Positions 13,601 through 24,411 of a DNA stretch of 53,757 nt are shown here, piece by piece. The translations under genes and the position numbers were made by a program. Each line of letters starts with the position of its first letter. The first letter of the stretch is position 1. This DNA is from Mnemiopsis leidyi (lineage: Eukaryota > Ctenophora > Tentaculata > Lobata > Bolinopsidae). Under the pieces are notes generated by a model. The model ran no database searches. It was not told where the DNA came from and worked only from the letters and a program-made list of their open reading frames with translations. Location: positions 8,181 through 61,937 of the forward strand of contig JH153292.1 of assembly GCA_000226015.1 (NCBI GenBank), read 5' to 3'.

Positions 13601-16600
13601 GAACACGAAAAGGGAACAATTCTATTGCAACTTCGAACTTGTAATAGTTGTATGGATGTATGATGATACTGATAGTGTCGTCTGTCGGCTGTTGGTTTTC
13701 AGTTCGGAAAACGTAAAACCGGTGGTGAAATATTAGCTATTAAAAACTACGGACTCGGATAACTTCGACGGTGCAGATAGATACTATTACTAATAGTTTG
13801 ACTTTGACTTTGTACTTTGTTCATTTTTGGCGTAAGTTTGGTTAGAAGTTTCAATGTCTTTAACTTGTGGTAAACTTAGTTTGCTGTGAGTGTGTCTGCT
13901 AATTGCGATGTTTTAATTTCAAAACATTGTTAGGTTCGCATTTCGTGTCACGGAATCATTAATATAATATTTCCGTGTAATCGCAAAATAAAACTTAAAG
14001 TGGCATATAAATTTGAATTAAGAACGAATCATTGGGACATAGTTGCAATTATATTAAAGTTAAAGCCAAAGCACAAAGATAAGTCAGATAAACATTAGGA
14101 TATCAAATTGACATTATACTTCGGAGTAGTACTCTGATAGTGATACGTACTATGTAGTAATAGTATGTTTACCGGTCAGTTGCACTTGCACACTATGCAT
14201 TGTTGACGAGATGATATCCGTCTAACGTTCTAACGAAACGTCTCGCCAGGAGAGCAGCAAGCTGCGAGCCGTGCGCGAATCGGGTAACACCTCGACAAAC
14301 TATGCACAGTAAGCACAGTATTGATCTAGAAATTCGGAAGAACTAATCGAAATACTGATGACACCCACTACCCGATAGATACTAAGTGACAACAGACACA
14401 GTGGTCCCGCAGTTTCACTAGAATCTAGATACACTATTAGTAGTAGCCAGTAGTAATAACTAATAACGAACCGCAAGTATACTCTGCACTTGCAAAAGTA
14501 CGTTCCTGTCCAACCAAATGTACTTCAGAGCAAAGAAGAAGCAATAACTATGAGCATCAATCTGTTGTCAAATGTCTACTTCCTGGCTCAAGATTGAATT
14601 TAAGGATCAAGTTTTTAAGTTTTGATAGTTTAACAATAAACGCACGTGCACAAGTAGCGACATAAACTTGCGCCGCGCCTCCTATGTTCAAGCAATGCAT
14701 GCTATCAGATGTGTTGGGCGCCGTTACGTAACGAACGTTTAATTTGATTTAAATTGCGCGCATTTCTTAATTCCGTCGCTTAGTTACGCAACACGCGCTG
14801 TCGCCGATTTTGTTGAGATGCGAATGACAGGCCCCTTTATCTATTATTTAAAAGTTGGCGGTGATTGTAAAGTTGTTTGCTTAACTGATACAATTAAGCT
14901 ATTTTGACTGCCTTTGCTCGTCCCTGTGATATCAAGAATTCAATCGGTAGAGATTTCAAATTTTATGCAAACGCTAACTTTATTTATTAAGCGAAAGTTT
15001 AAGGAGCTATGAAATCCCTAGTCCACACTTATTTCGAAGGAATTGATTTTGATTAAATTAATTAGCAATTAGTAGAGCTGTAATTTGGTTCAAAATTTAA
15101 CAGATTTCTACAAATTGTAGTACAATTTTTCCTACCTTTTAATGCTTGATGATTTTCATAAACTCCACGATTGAGGATTCACCTTCGCTGTTATTAACCG
15201 ATGACTCTCAATGAGCAATTGACCTCAATCTTCTCGGTCAACATAAAACATCTTTATCTTTTTATAACCCCTTCACTGCGGTATTCCATATCCACGATTT
15301 GATGAGATAATGTTTACCTTCGTGCTAAGCTAAATCAGGGTTGCTATTATTTAGAATGGACTTGTGTAACAAACACGAAATGGGTTACAGTCAAGATAAG
15401 TTTATTGATTCGTGTAGTTCAAGTCCTAAGTCGTCAGATAAAGCGTTTCTTACCTTAAATGAAAGTCGAGCCATCGGAGACGAAGCGAGGACAAGTGCAT
15501 TCAGTCCATATCAGAAAAACAGTATTCTTGAGCCCTTTAATGGGGAACAAGAATTTCTGGATGACGCCCAACGTTACTTTAGTTCATTTTTTGCTTCACC
15601 TGGCCACCCAGAGGACAGCCTTTTATCAGCGTTACCTCCGATTCCAACATTTATACCTACCACTGTTTCTCCCCCCGCTCTCACCAAAACACAGCTTTCC
15701 GAGCTAAAACGAGAGCACGTGATGCCGCTAACGGGGCCCCCGACCCAAACCGAGTGTTACTGTAACTGTTGTGTACAATGGCGACTTTATTTCAATCCTC
15801 CTGCCAGCGAGCTGAATGCTCGACCCGTTCCGAAACTCTGCTACTGCGTGTGCTGTCGAAAATGGGACCTTTACCTTCACTTTACCTACAACTCTCAGAT
15901 GTTCGGGTATTACGACAGTCAGATGTACAAAATCTCTGAAAGTGACTTAAAGAAAAAAAGCGAACCCAAGTCAAAAAGAAGAATTAAGAGAAATGTTCAA
16001 AGAAAGCCTAGGGTAAAAGCCGAAAACAAGGAGAACTCCAGTTCTAGCAAAAAACGAAAAACTCCAGCGAAATTCTCCCAACAAAGTTTGATGAAAAAGG
16101 ATTCCACTCTCAAGCTGAACACTTCTTTCCAGCCAAAAATCCCGTATCTGACTCCCCTAGATAGCTGATCCGCTGAAATGATAGTTGGTTTGAACTCAAA
16201 AAGGCTTGTGACATGCACTCACATCACTACCACTAAGATTGAAAGAATTTTGTTAAATTTCAAATCTTAATCCTTATAAAGTTTTTGTTACTACAATTGT
16301 GTTTGTCTGGATCATCATTTGTTTCAGGTCCTTTAAAATGGACGTAATTTTACAATTATCCGTTATTTTAGATTTCTAAATGTGTTTCCATATCTGAATT
16401 TTACCCTATTAGGGGTCGTTCACATAATATGATGTCATCACATAGGGGGAGGGGGTTTCCAAATGACGACGGTTGAAGACGTCATGGGGGTAGGGGGGTT
16501 TCGCTGATGATTTTTGGAGATTGTTTAGGATTTTCAAAGGAATTTTTATTGATTTTTCATGATTTTTATCAACATTTTCAAAGTTAAAAAAAACAATTTT

Positions 16601-19600
16601 ATAGGCAAAATTGTATATGGTATAATCTAAACTGTTACAAACAATAACAATAACATGGTTCATTTTTACCAAGCTCCCTTCATATGTCTCAGGGCGTAAA
16701 ATTTTTAAGGGCTGCTTGTACTGGAGACAGATTCTACATGTGGGGCTTTGTTCATTGCATTGTAGGTCAAGCTGAATTAGTGAAATTTCGCCCTTGATTC
16801 TCCGAAACTTTTTTGAAGCGTGGCTTCATAGAAGAGCCTCATGTTAGAGGAGGAGAGTGAGTAACTACCTTGAGGATGTTTAGGAGCTGCCTGATGACTT
16901 ATATTAGAGGAGTTGTGTATCAAACAGTCATGGAAATATGTACTGTGTTTTTAATGAATTTCACAACTGTGATGAAATCATTATGGTAATTTACCTCCAA
17001 AATTTAAGGGGGTTTTGTCTTGATGATGAATGATGACAGAGGGGGATGGGGGTAAAAAATGCCGAAAGTTTGATGACGTCATATGTGAACGACCCCTTAT
17101 TGAAAAACAGAGAACGCATAAAACCAACAAATCTTTGTTTGCACTTACATAACGATATTCGAACTGGCGCTCGTTTATTTGTAACGGAGCGAGTCGCCGA
17201 GTTAAATTTGAATAAATAATTTTTGTTGAATCACTTGTATTTGTATCGTTTTACTATCAAAGTTTTCATGTTGAATTATATAACTTCAAATTAAATCAGT
17301 TGTTTCACTTCTCAAAATTTCAAGGAGGTAAAAAGTAGAGCCATTCTATGATCTCACACTCTCGAAATTCTCTATTTCTCAATTATTTTTTATCAAAATG
17401 CTCATACCTCCAACCAGACCCTTACTTATACTACAATTTGGTTTAACAGATTTTCGACTGTACAGAATTTTAGTTTATAGTACCGTCTAGAATTTCTCGT
17501 TCCTACTGGACGTAACACAAACGAATATTTCAGCTTGCGGCTGGATTAGAAGCTAAGCAAGGTGACCGAGTGTGGCTGAAGAACCAAACAGATGGGGAAC
17601 TTGACGATGCCAAGCTTGTAGAAGGTATCCCCAGCTCACTTACAACTTTGCTCAAGCAAGATTACTTGTTAATGCCGCCGCTTCCACGTGAATTATTAAG
17701 TTTCGAAAATTTTACATATTTTTAGTCTTGAACTTGAAGTTGATGAGATTTAATCCGTCTACCGTTCTAACTAAACGTTCAGCTTTGGGCTGTGAGAGTC
17801 GGGTATAACCGCGACAATTTCAGTCCTGTTTAAACTTTAAATAAAAGTTCTTAATGCTCGCCTCAGTCATCACTTTTGCCCCAACTCAACTTACAGGGCT
17901 GACCGGTGAGCGAAACGTGTACAAAAGACGAGGTTTGCCGGAGGAGAAAGGACTGAACATGACCAAACCGAAACATCTGACTTTACTTGTTGATGTATCA
18001 GGCAGCATGTACAGGTCCGTTTTTCTTTGTAACTATGATGTCTACTTTAACATCCATCTTAGTTTATAAATACGTAATGGCTACGCCATCTCTCCGGCAT
18101 TTTCTTAATCTTAGTTGCAAGTTTTTAATCAGGCTGCCATTTTAACTGCTTATATATATTTGCTTTAAGTAATGTAAAATTTGTTTCTTATGACTCGACT
18201 TGACGACTTGTCGATGAAAATTTGCAAATCAACTTAGCGATCAGGATTATCAAAGCAAGAAAAATGTCTTTGAGGCTTGAGACCTTGAGGTCAAAACAGT
18301 GAAAACTATTGATAATGACAAATATATTGAAGGAGTGGATTGGACATGAATCAAATCGTTGAAAAATTATGTCTTTCAAAAATGCAAGCCTACTAAAGCA
18401 TTTTAGATGAAAGATATCTGTTCACATGTTCTATCACGTGACTCAATAATAACGTTCTAATTGCCACAGTCTATGTTGACTCTCTTGTTACGGTTCCTGA
18501 TCTTCTAATTGCTACAGTCCATGTTGACGCTCTTGTAATGGTTCCTGATCTTCCACCACTCAAACTTGGCGCTCTTCATCTCACAAACGTTGTCAGTTTC
18601 CCGGAACGACACTGCCTGGCACCCCTCCGTGTCTCTGCATCGTCTCAAACACTCCTCCAGATGAGACACAGCGACGTGTCTCATCTCGTGACCAGCAAAC
18701 TTCTCATCCAGGGTGGAACACTTGAGTTGCTCCGGTTTAGAGTTGTCACACTCCAGATTGAGACTGCTGTAGCCTGGTGAGACTGTAGGTCCACTGCTCC
18801 CTCCTCTCCTGCTTTTCAAGTAGCACCGGTGACTGGACTCCTGGAATGTGAGGGACTGGCAGAGTTCGGTGTCCCTGCAGTGTCGGATACATTCCTCCAC
18901 GTCCGCTACTACGATCTGTATCAGGTCGTATCCTGGAAAACTCAGACCTTGCCTCAAACACTTCATCGTTTCCGTGACAGGACTGTTGTCACATTCCATG
19001 TTCATGCTGTTGTAGTTCCTGTCCAAACTGGGCCCAGAGGTCCCTCCTCGGCGGTTCTTGGCGTAGCAGCGGTTGTCGGACAGTCTAAATGTGAAACTCA
19101 GGCAGCCCTCCGTGTCCCGGCAGAGTTTAACACACTCTCTCTCATCAGCTACCACGGTGTTCCCTATATCTGCTCCACCAAACACGAGACCTTCTCTGAG
19201 ACACTTCATGTTGCTGACCTTGCTGTTGTCACATTCCATGTTCATGCTCTCATACCCCTCAGCGACTACCGGAACAGTTGACCCACCTCGCCTGCTTTTC
19301 AAGTAACATACAGTCTTGTTATTGGACACTCTAAATACCATGGCCTTACAGAGCTCAGTGTCTCGGCAGTGTCTCACGCACTCCTCCTTCTCCTCCACGA
19401 TAAGGTTCCGGAGGTCTGCCCCGGGGAAGTTGGTATCACTTCTGATGCAGTCCAGGTTCCTGACTGGGCTGTTGTCGCACTCCATCACCATGTTCATACT
19501 GTCGTGTCCCTCCGCCGGTGTAGGACCCGTGTCACCCCCTCTCTTGGACTTCAGATAACACCTGCTATCAGAAGCTCTGAAAGTGATGGACTTGCAGCCC

Positions 19601-22600
19601 TCAGTGTCTGTGCAATGTCTCGCACACTCCTCCTGACTGGAAACTACCAAGTTTCCCTTGTCAGCTCCTGGATAGGTAAAACCACTTCTCATACAGTCGA
19701 GGTTAGACACCTCACTACCGTTGCAGTTCATGTTCAAACTGCTGTATCCCTCGGAAACACGCGGGTAATAACCCCCGAGTTTAGATTTCAGGAAACACTG
19801 ATGGTCTGAATCTCTGAATGATATGGACTTGCAGGACTCAGTTTCTCGGCAATGTTCAGCACACTCCTGCAGATCAGCTACCGCTAAGGACCTCAAATCC
19901 GCGCTGTAGAAGTAGATTCCTTCTCTCACGCAACCCGAATCTATGATGACGGGATCACTGTCACATTCCATGTTCATGGCCCTGTATCCGGCAGAGTGGT
20001 AGGGACCCGTACTTCCACCTCTCTGACTCTTCAGCCAGCACTGTCCGTCATACTCCCTGTAGGACACCGCCCTGCAGTTTTCAGTGTCTCTACAGAGCAG
20101 AGCACAAGCCTCGAAACTCGAACTTCTGTAATTCATGATATCTGCTCCGCTGTAAGCGAAATCCTTCCTCTGACAACGGAGATCAACTCCGGACCTGTCA
20201 CAGTGCATGTTGGTGCTGATGTAACCCTCCTCCGGGTCTGGTCCTGGGCTGCCTCCTTCCACCGACTTGAAATAGCACACCTTGCTGAACGTGTTGTAGG
20301 TAATAGCCTTGCAAGACTCTGACTTCGAGCAGTCTTGTACACATTCCTCCACACTGGTGTAGAGCCTGTGGAATATGCTGGTACCCAAGAACTGTATGTC
20401 TGAGTGGCTGCACGTGGCTAGCAGCTCAGCAGGACTCATGGGTGGCTTATCTCTGCAGTCAAATCTACACTTAGATAGCTTCTTTTCCAGTGCAGCACAC
20501 TTCTTGGCGTATTTAGGCTTCAAATCTGGCATATTTTCAGCGCTTTCACATTCTTCTATACCTGACTTGTACCCTGAGGCGAATTGTTTCTGTTAAAATC
20601 AACAGTAAATAGACATCAGCGATAGTTCATATTTTGTACATGAATTAATTAAAAGATTAGGTAAGAATAAAGAATTTTGTAGGATGAGATTACCTTTCTT
20701 CAAGCACTCGTGGAAAGTCTTTTCGTCCTGCTTCTTGCACGCACCTCCTCCGTTCTTCTTAACCTTTCCGACCTCGTCAGTTTCTAGTGTAATAACAAAC
20801 ACGGCAACTTCCAGTATGAGGATGAGATTGAGGATAAATCTGCTAGCCATTTCTTAAGTATTCTTGTAAAAAAATAATTTTATGTTTGAGGACAGGCGCT
20901 TTGGTTTAAGATATTATTTATCATTCGGCTTAATTCAGGAATGATATCGGTAAAATCATAAGACAAATATTGATTGCTGTCGCTTAATGCATTAAAATTG
21001 ACAGGTTGTCTTTGGAAACTAAAGTTTAAAAGCCCTTAGTTTCCTCGGTCTGTATTGCAATCAAAGCCATGAATTATAAATTTAGGATAAATGTGAATTT
21101 AGAATAAATAATGATGACTTTAAATAAAGAGACAGACTCCGAGACTCTGCATCTATGTGAAATAAAAGATGTTCGGTGAAGATAGTTAAATAATTCCTGG
21201 ATGACAAAATATCTACATTGACTCACTTCAGATCGGCTGTGCACGTGTCGTTCGCGCCGCATGGTAAGCTGTTAGCTTTCACCTTCTGTAAGTGTGATGT
21301 CAAACTCCATCAAGTAAATAAATTAGCTTTTCCAGTTACTTTAGCAAGGCAACAAGGTTGGATAGACTTTATCGGCATATTGTCTCTGACGGATCGTGGT
21401 CAAGGTTCGCTGGTGTGTCTCATCGGAGTCTTTTCACTGTTGCCGCCCTGGCGACTCCTTTGTTCTTCAACTTAGCTTATTCGTGGAATTATGAGGCATG
21501 ACATTTTGATTTAACCTTAATGCTCAAGCTCTCAACAATTTCCGAATTATTGCAAAATTATCCATGGTGCAGCTGTTTTAGATATGGTTTTTTACTGGAA
21601 TTTAATTCAATGAGGTTACTACTGACTAATATAGCTGCACTAACAATTTGTCTTCGTGATGAGATATCGCATGATGATTGATGAGTGTAGAATTGTGGTT
21701 TATCTCAGCCATGCGGTAGACCCTGGGTCATCTCTGAAATATGCTATATAAATGTTGCATCAACACACCAAGAAGACATTTAAGGAGTTGGTCATTGAGG
21801 TGTGTGAATTACAATGCTCTGATTAAAAATCAGGGGGTTCGGTATTAGATCAGTTAATCTAGTTTGAGCGTGTTCCTGCTGCACCAACTAATCTTTTCTT
21901 CTTAATCACGCTCAAAGCCCTAGTATGTAATCGTTCCAAAACCCTGATCGTATAATAAATAGGTTTAACGGTCTGGACCAGAGGTTACAACGCGAGCTGG
22001 AGCTAATGGCGATGGTTATGGAGGGACTACAAGGGTCGGATAACCGGGTCAGATACGACATAATAGGACACTCCGGAGAAGATCCTCACATCCCCTTTGT
22101 CAACCGAGACATACCACCAGATAACGAGAAGAAACGACTTGATGTTCTTGAGGTGAGAGCAACAGTTGCGGCGAGGAAAATTTCTAGGGAATTCAAAATT
22201 TATTATCATTAACTTGTCAATTTGATCGATTGAGGATAAATCGATAGGAAACTGATGATTGTTTTGAGTCAGGAATCCAAGACAGATTATTGTATTTATT
22301 CCCAGCCCAACGAAACAAATGTTTATTTCTCAGGAGATGCATGCTCACTCGCAGTTTTGTTGGTCAGGAGACCACACCGTGGACGCCCTAAACCAGGCTA
22401 TACAACACGCTGCTTCAATCGAGGCCGATGATAGGATTGTCATCGCCTTCAGGTAAGATACTGATGTGTTGTGGTATGTTGAATCTGGATATGCTGGCGA
22501 TAAACATAAATTCTTTACCACTGCATTATTTTTCCAATATCGATTATTTGAATTTCTAAAGTTCGAATGCTTCAGTGACGCTAATCTAAAGAGATACTTC

Positions 22601-22962
22601 ATTAATCCTAACAAGATCGCCTCAATAATGACAAAAGACCCCTCAGTCTCAGTCTTCATGATTCTCATCGGTTCTTTAGGGGACGAAGCTGAGCAGTAAG
22701 TTGTGTTGCATACTCTTGTTTCAAACTTTTTGTAATTTAGGACCCATTTTTATTCCTCATATACTCAATCCAAAAAAGGCGCCAACATGAATAACAAAAT
22801 TGTTCTTGATATTGGTTTCTGAGTTGCCATTGGCTCATGACATTTTTATTATTTTACAGACTAAGGAGAGTGCTTCCAGCGGGCAAATCGTTCGTTACCA
22901 TGGATACAAAGGAGATGCCAACAATACTTCAACAAATATTCACCTCCACCATGATCCAGTGA
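4629..22962 (+). CDS. VWA8: VWA8, von Willebrand factor A domain-containing protein 8 (3' part, 19 exons)
   Basis: Exons: 4629-4781, 4955-5103, 5654-5750, 5892-6027, 6488-6708, 6983-7195, 7423-7618, 7741-7868, 8034-8218, 8410-8491, 8664-8868, 9346-9437, 9671-9808, 17534-17624, 17897-18014, 21963-22152, 22334-22452, 22576-22695, 22860-22962. All phases agree, giving 911 residues and a stop. Diagnostic stretches include LKQYGPDVPEE, YPYSTRELVNIIKHLQ, PHVGGNTWAGGTGGRD, LGGKGGPYRLDAGH, GELDDAKLVEG, the C-terminal VWA domain with MIDAS motif DVSGS, SGDHT, and a terminal LQQIFTSTM. VWA8 is a mitochondrial AAA+ ATPase. The roughly 1,040 N-terminal residues of the animal protein, including its AAA modules, are absent between the XRN1-like exons and 4629. 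The C-terminal identification is firm; the 5' structure is unresolved. The introns at 9809-17533 and 18015-21962 contain other genes. Confidence 0.93.
10007..11320 (-). CDS. Rhodopsin-like seven-transmembrane receptor, orphan, nested in a VWA8 intron
   Basis: Three minus-strand exons, 11320-11231, 11067-10929 and 10713-10007, join in frame to 311 residues from the ATG at 11320. Seven hydrophobic segments are visible in order: TM1 ending LAVFLNLV; TM2 around PLLILLIAAC; TM3 CTACSAMFVLFFRA; TM4 AGLVFVSLILLV; TM5 DSGIAVVGIIITTAM; TM6 VMLLTTNTLLLYVTWFV; TM7 WLPSLLNSVLTPLILIV. The short termini and loops fit a class A GPCR at the plasma membrane. HRV (residues 117-119) stands where DRY is expected, and TM7 has TPLIL in place of NPxxY. 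No cysteine is seen in the predicted second extracellular loop, so the usual disulfide is probably missing. The ligand cannot be inferred. It lies antisense inside the 7.7-kb VWA8 intron 9809-17533. Confidence 0.75.
12465..12576 (+). repeat. Pair of 39-bp direct repeats
   Basis: CGGAACAAAACAATGAATT... at 12465-12503 recurs at 12538-12576 with few substitutions, 73 bp apart. No gene was found in 11321-15355 apart from this and the dispersed element at 14205. Confidence 0.8.
14205..14298 (+). repeat. Dispersed ATCCGTCTA/TCGGGTA element, copy 1
   Basis: About 94 bp containing ATCCGTCTA, TTCTAACGAAACG, AGCTGCGAG-type sequence and AATCGGGTAACACC, in the same order as the copies at 17742, 39373 and 39893 (minus). 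In this copy GACGAGA near the start can pair with TCTCGCC further on. Confidence 0.75.
15356..16168 (+). CDS. Unrecognised intronless protein with duplicated CYCxCCxxWxLY motif and basic tail
   Basis: One uninterrupted frame of 270 residues from the ATG at 15356, which has A at -3 and G at +4; an in-frame stop lies upstream. The N-terminal third is Ser/Thr rich, followed by a Pro-rich linker (LPPIPTFIPTTVSPP). A duplicated motif comes next: C134-Y-C136-x-C138-C139-x-x-W142-x-L-Y145, and again C162-Y-C164-x-C166-C167-x-x-W170-x-L-Y173, spaced 28 residues apart. The C-terminal 80 residues are strongly basic (KSKRRIKR, KKRKTPAK) and look like a nuclear or nucleic-acid-binding tail. The paired cysteines could bind metal or form disulfides. 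No signal peptide or membrane segment is seen, which favours an intracellular, perhaps nuclear, protein. It lies in sense orientation within a VWA8 intron. Frame length and internal repetition support a real gene; function is unknown. It could be a retrocopy. Confidence 0.75.
   Translation: MDLCNKHEMGYSQDKFIDSCSSSPKSSDKAFLTLNESRAIGDEARTSAFSPYQKNSILEPFNGEQEFLDDAQRYFSSFFASPGHPEDSLLSALPPIPTFIPTTVSPPALTKTQLSELKREHVMPLTGPPTQTECYCNCCVQWRLYFNPPASELNARPVPKLCYCVCCRKWDLYLHFTYNSQMFGYYDSQMYKISESDLKKKSEPKSKRRIKRNVQRKPRVKAENKENSSSSKKRKTPAKFSQQSLMKKDSTLKLNTSFQPKIPYLTPLDS
16411..17097. mobile_element. 687-bp non-autonomous DNA transposon with long terminal inverted repeats
   Basis: AGGGGTCGTTCACATA...GATGTCATCA at the left end is the reverse complement of TGATGACGTCATATGTGAACGACCCCT at the right end. 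TATT follows the right end and also precedes the left end, so a 3-4 bp target duplication is possible. There is no transposase frame. The superfamily is not certain; a PIF/Harbinger-like element is one option. Confidence 0.8.
17742..17817 (+). repeat. Dispersed ATCCGTCTA/TCGGGTA element, copy 2
   Basis: About 76 bp with GATGAGAT, AATCCGTCTACCGTTCTAAC, AAACGTTCAGCTTT and AGTCGGGTATAACCGCGACAA, colinear with copy 1. It lies in the VWA8 intron 17625-17896. Confidence 0.75.
18455..18550 (-). repeat. 48-bp tandem duplication over the stop codon of the PAN gene
   Basis: Units 18455-18502 and 18503-18550 differ at few positions. The unit nearer the gene holds the last codons and stop of the PAN protein (stop at 18507-18505). 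The distal unit keeps the same frame and ends in another stop, so it encodes a decayed copy of the final 15 residues. Confidence 0.9.
18505..20850 (-). CDS. Secreted protein with eight tandem PAN/Apple domains, nested in a VWA8 intron
   Basis: Exon 1 (20850-20694) encodes a signal peptide (MASRFILNLILILEVAVFVI) and a short Lys-rich linker. Exon 2 (20573-18505) carries the rest, for 741 residues in total. After a Cys-containing region (KKCAALEKKLSKCRFDC), about 75-residue units repeat eight times: C, a G-A-D-like turn, EECxxxCRDTExC, a SxxFR strand, CYLKSRRGG, then a SMNMECD end. This is the PAN/Apple cysteine pattern with the EC...C..t..C..f......C.lk signature. PAN domains bind proteins or carbohydrates, so an extracellular adhesion or matrix role is plausible. 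The domains are very alike, and domain 8 loses the RRGG loop. It lies antisense inside VWA8 intron 18015-21962. The acceptor at 20573 was chosen because it is the one that keeps the frame from exon 1. Confidence 0.9.
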
Positions 22963-24411
22963 CAAATACTCGATAAAAGGATGGACAGCTGACTCATGAA
23001 TGGAGTAGCGGTGTCTGCAATAGGTGCAGTATAGAAGAAACTGAGAATGGTACGCAATGTTAATGATGAGAATCCGACAGTTTTATTTTATGCTGTTTAA
23101 TGTTTTTAAGGGCCTACCGACAACTGCGCACAAGAGAATTCAGTTCTCGCACGTTAACAGGGGCGTACCCAATCAATGATGTGATCTGATTTGTCAGGTC
23201 AGATTTTCAAAACGACAACTGCGCCCACTGGCTATTTTTATATTTTGGTTCATGTGAGTTGTCTGACAGCCTTTTTAAGATCGAGAATAAAGAAAAAATA
23301 TTCCTCACCCTTATGACGTGCCGCTTCTTTATGCCTCATATGTATTTTGCGAAGAGAATTTGAATGTGGATAGCTTAAAAGAGCGTGACTACGATCTGGA
23401 ATTATCAAACACTTGAAAATTTCATTCTTGATCTCAAATTAAAATAATTTGTGATATCATAATGGTTAATTGTTAAATGTAGCTATCAATCTGATTGAGG
23501 ACATAATCATTTATTTATCGTTTATCTAAGCAGTGCCATATTCTGATTTTCTGTTCTCTAAGGGCAGTTTTTGTTCAGATTTTGTGATGACCGCTAAAAT
23601 ATCTGTGTGATTTGCTTCAACACCAAAACTAAAACTATTGTATTTACCGGTTAAAATAAAAGTCATCAAGGCACAACTACAAATCTGATCAAAATATTAA
23701 ATATGTGACCAAAGACATAATTTTATACTAAACAGCACTAATTGGAATGATAATTGATAAAAATTCTTGAAGTTGAATCTTAATGAAATGCAAGTAATAC
23801 TGATAAAAACTCTGATCTGATTAAATTTAAAACATAGATGGCGATGATAACTTATAAAAGAATTATTGTAAAAATGCTTGTTCTGAAAATTTAAGTATCC
23901 AGATGAAGGATCCCGTTTAAAAACACTTTTGATCATAATTAAATCCAAAAACAAATCAGTCAAAAATAAAATTAAGTCGGCGATTTAAACTTAAAACGAT
24001 ACTCAGGCAAAAGAAAATCAAAAAGTTAACAAATATATTTCATGGTTCCGTTTCTACACATATGTACACATCACAAAAATCACCACTCGTAAAGTTTGAG
24101 GCTTCATAAAAACAAAGACATTATGTCTTAGACATACAATTACAAGTAATACTTCTGCTGCATTTTGTATTTGATAAAAGTTGAACATTGAATTATTAAA
24201 CTTGCTAGTGCTAATAGTTTTAAGTTGAGTTGCACATAAGTTAGTAATTTAAGTATAAGTATGAAATTCACCAGCATCCAATCTTTTATCATGACATAGG
24301 CATTTGGAAATGCAACGTATATCTAAATAAATAGTGCAGATCTAAAGACTAAGAGGGGTAAAGTCCTAACTAACACATATAGTAAACAACACTGATTCAG
24401 AATGTTCCACG
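22963..24411. other. Convergent intergenic region between VWA8 and the first acyltransferase gene
   Basis: Both genes end toward this stretch, so it holds two 3' UTRs. It is AT rich, without a recognisable coding exon. AATAAA at 23286-23291 is a candidate VWA8 polyadenylation signal. Confidence 0.6.
23286..23291 (+). terminator. Candidate VWA8 polyadenylation signal AATAAA
   Basis: AATAAA about 325 bp past the VWA8 stop, followed by an A-rich stretch. It is the first canonical hexamer I noticed downstream. Confidence 0.45.

Noticed and set aside
14205-14298. Hammerhead ribozyme in the dispersed element, prompted by CGAAACG and a GTC
   Set aside because: The obligatory CUGANGA core is missing on both strands in all four copies.
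18538-20413. Several long plus-strand frames opposite the PAN gene
   Set aside because: They are antisense shadows of a repetitive coding exon and recur with the PAN period.
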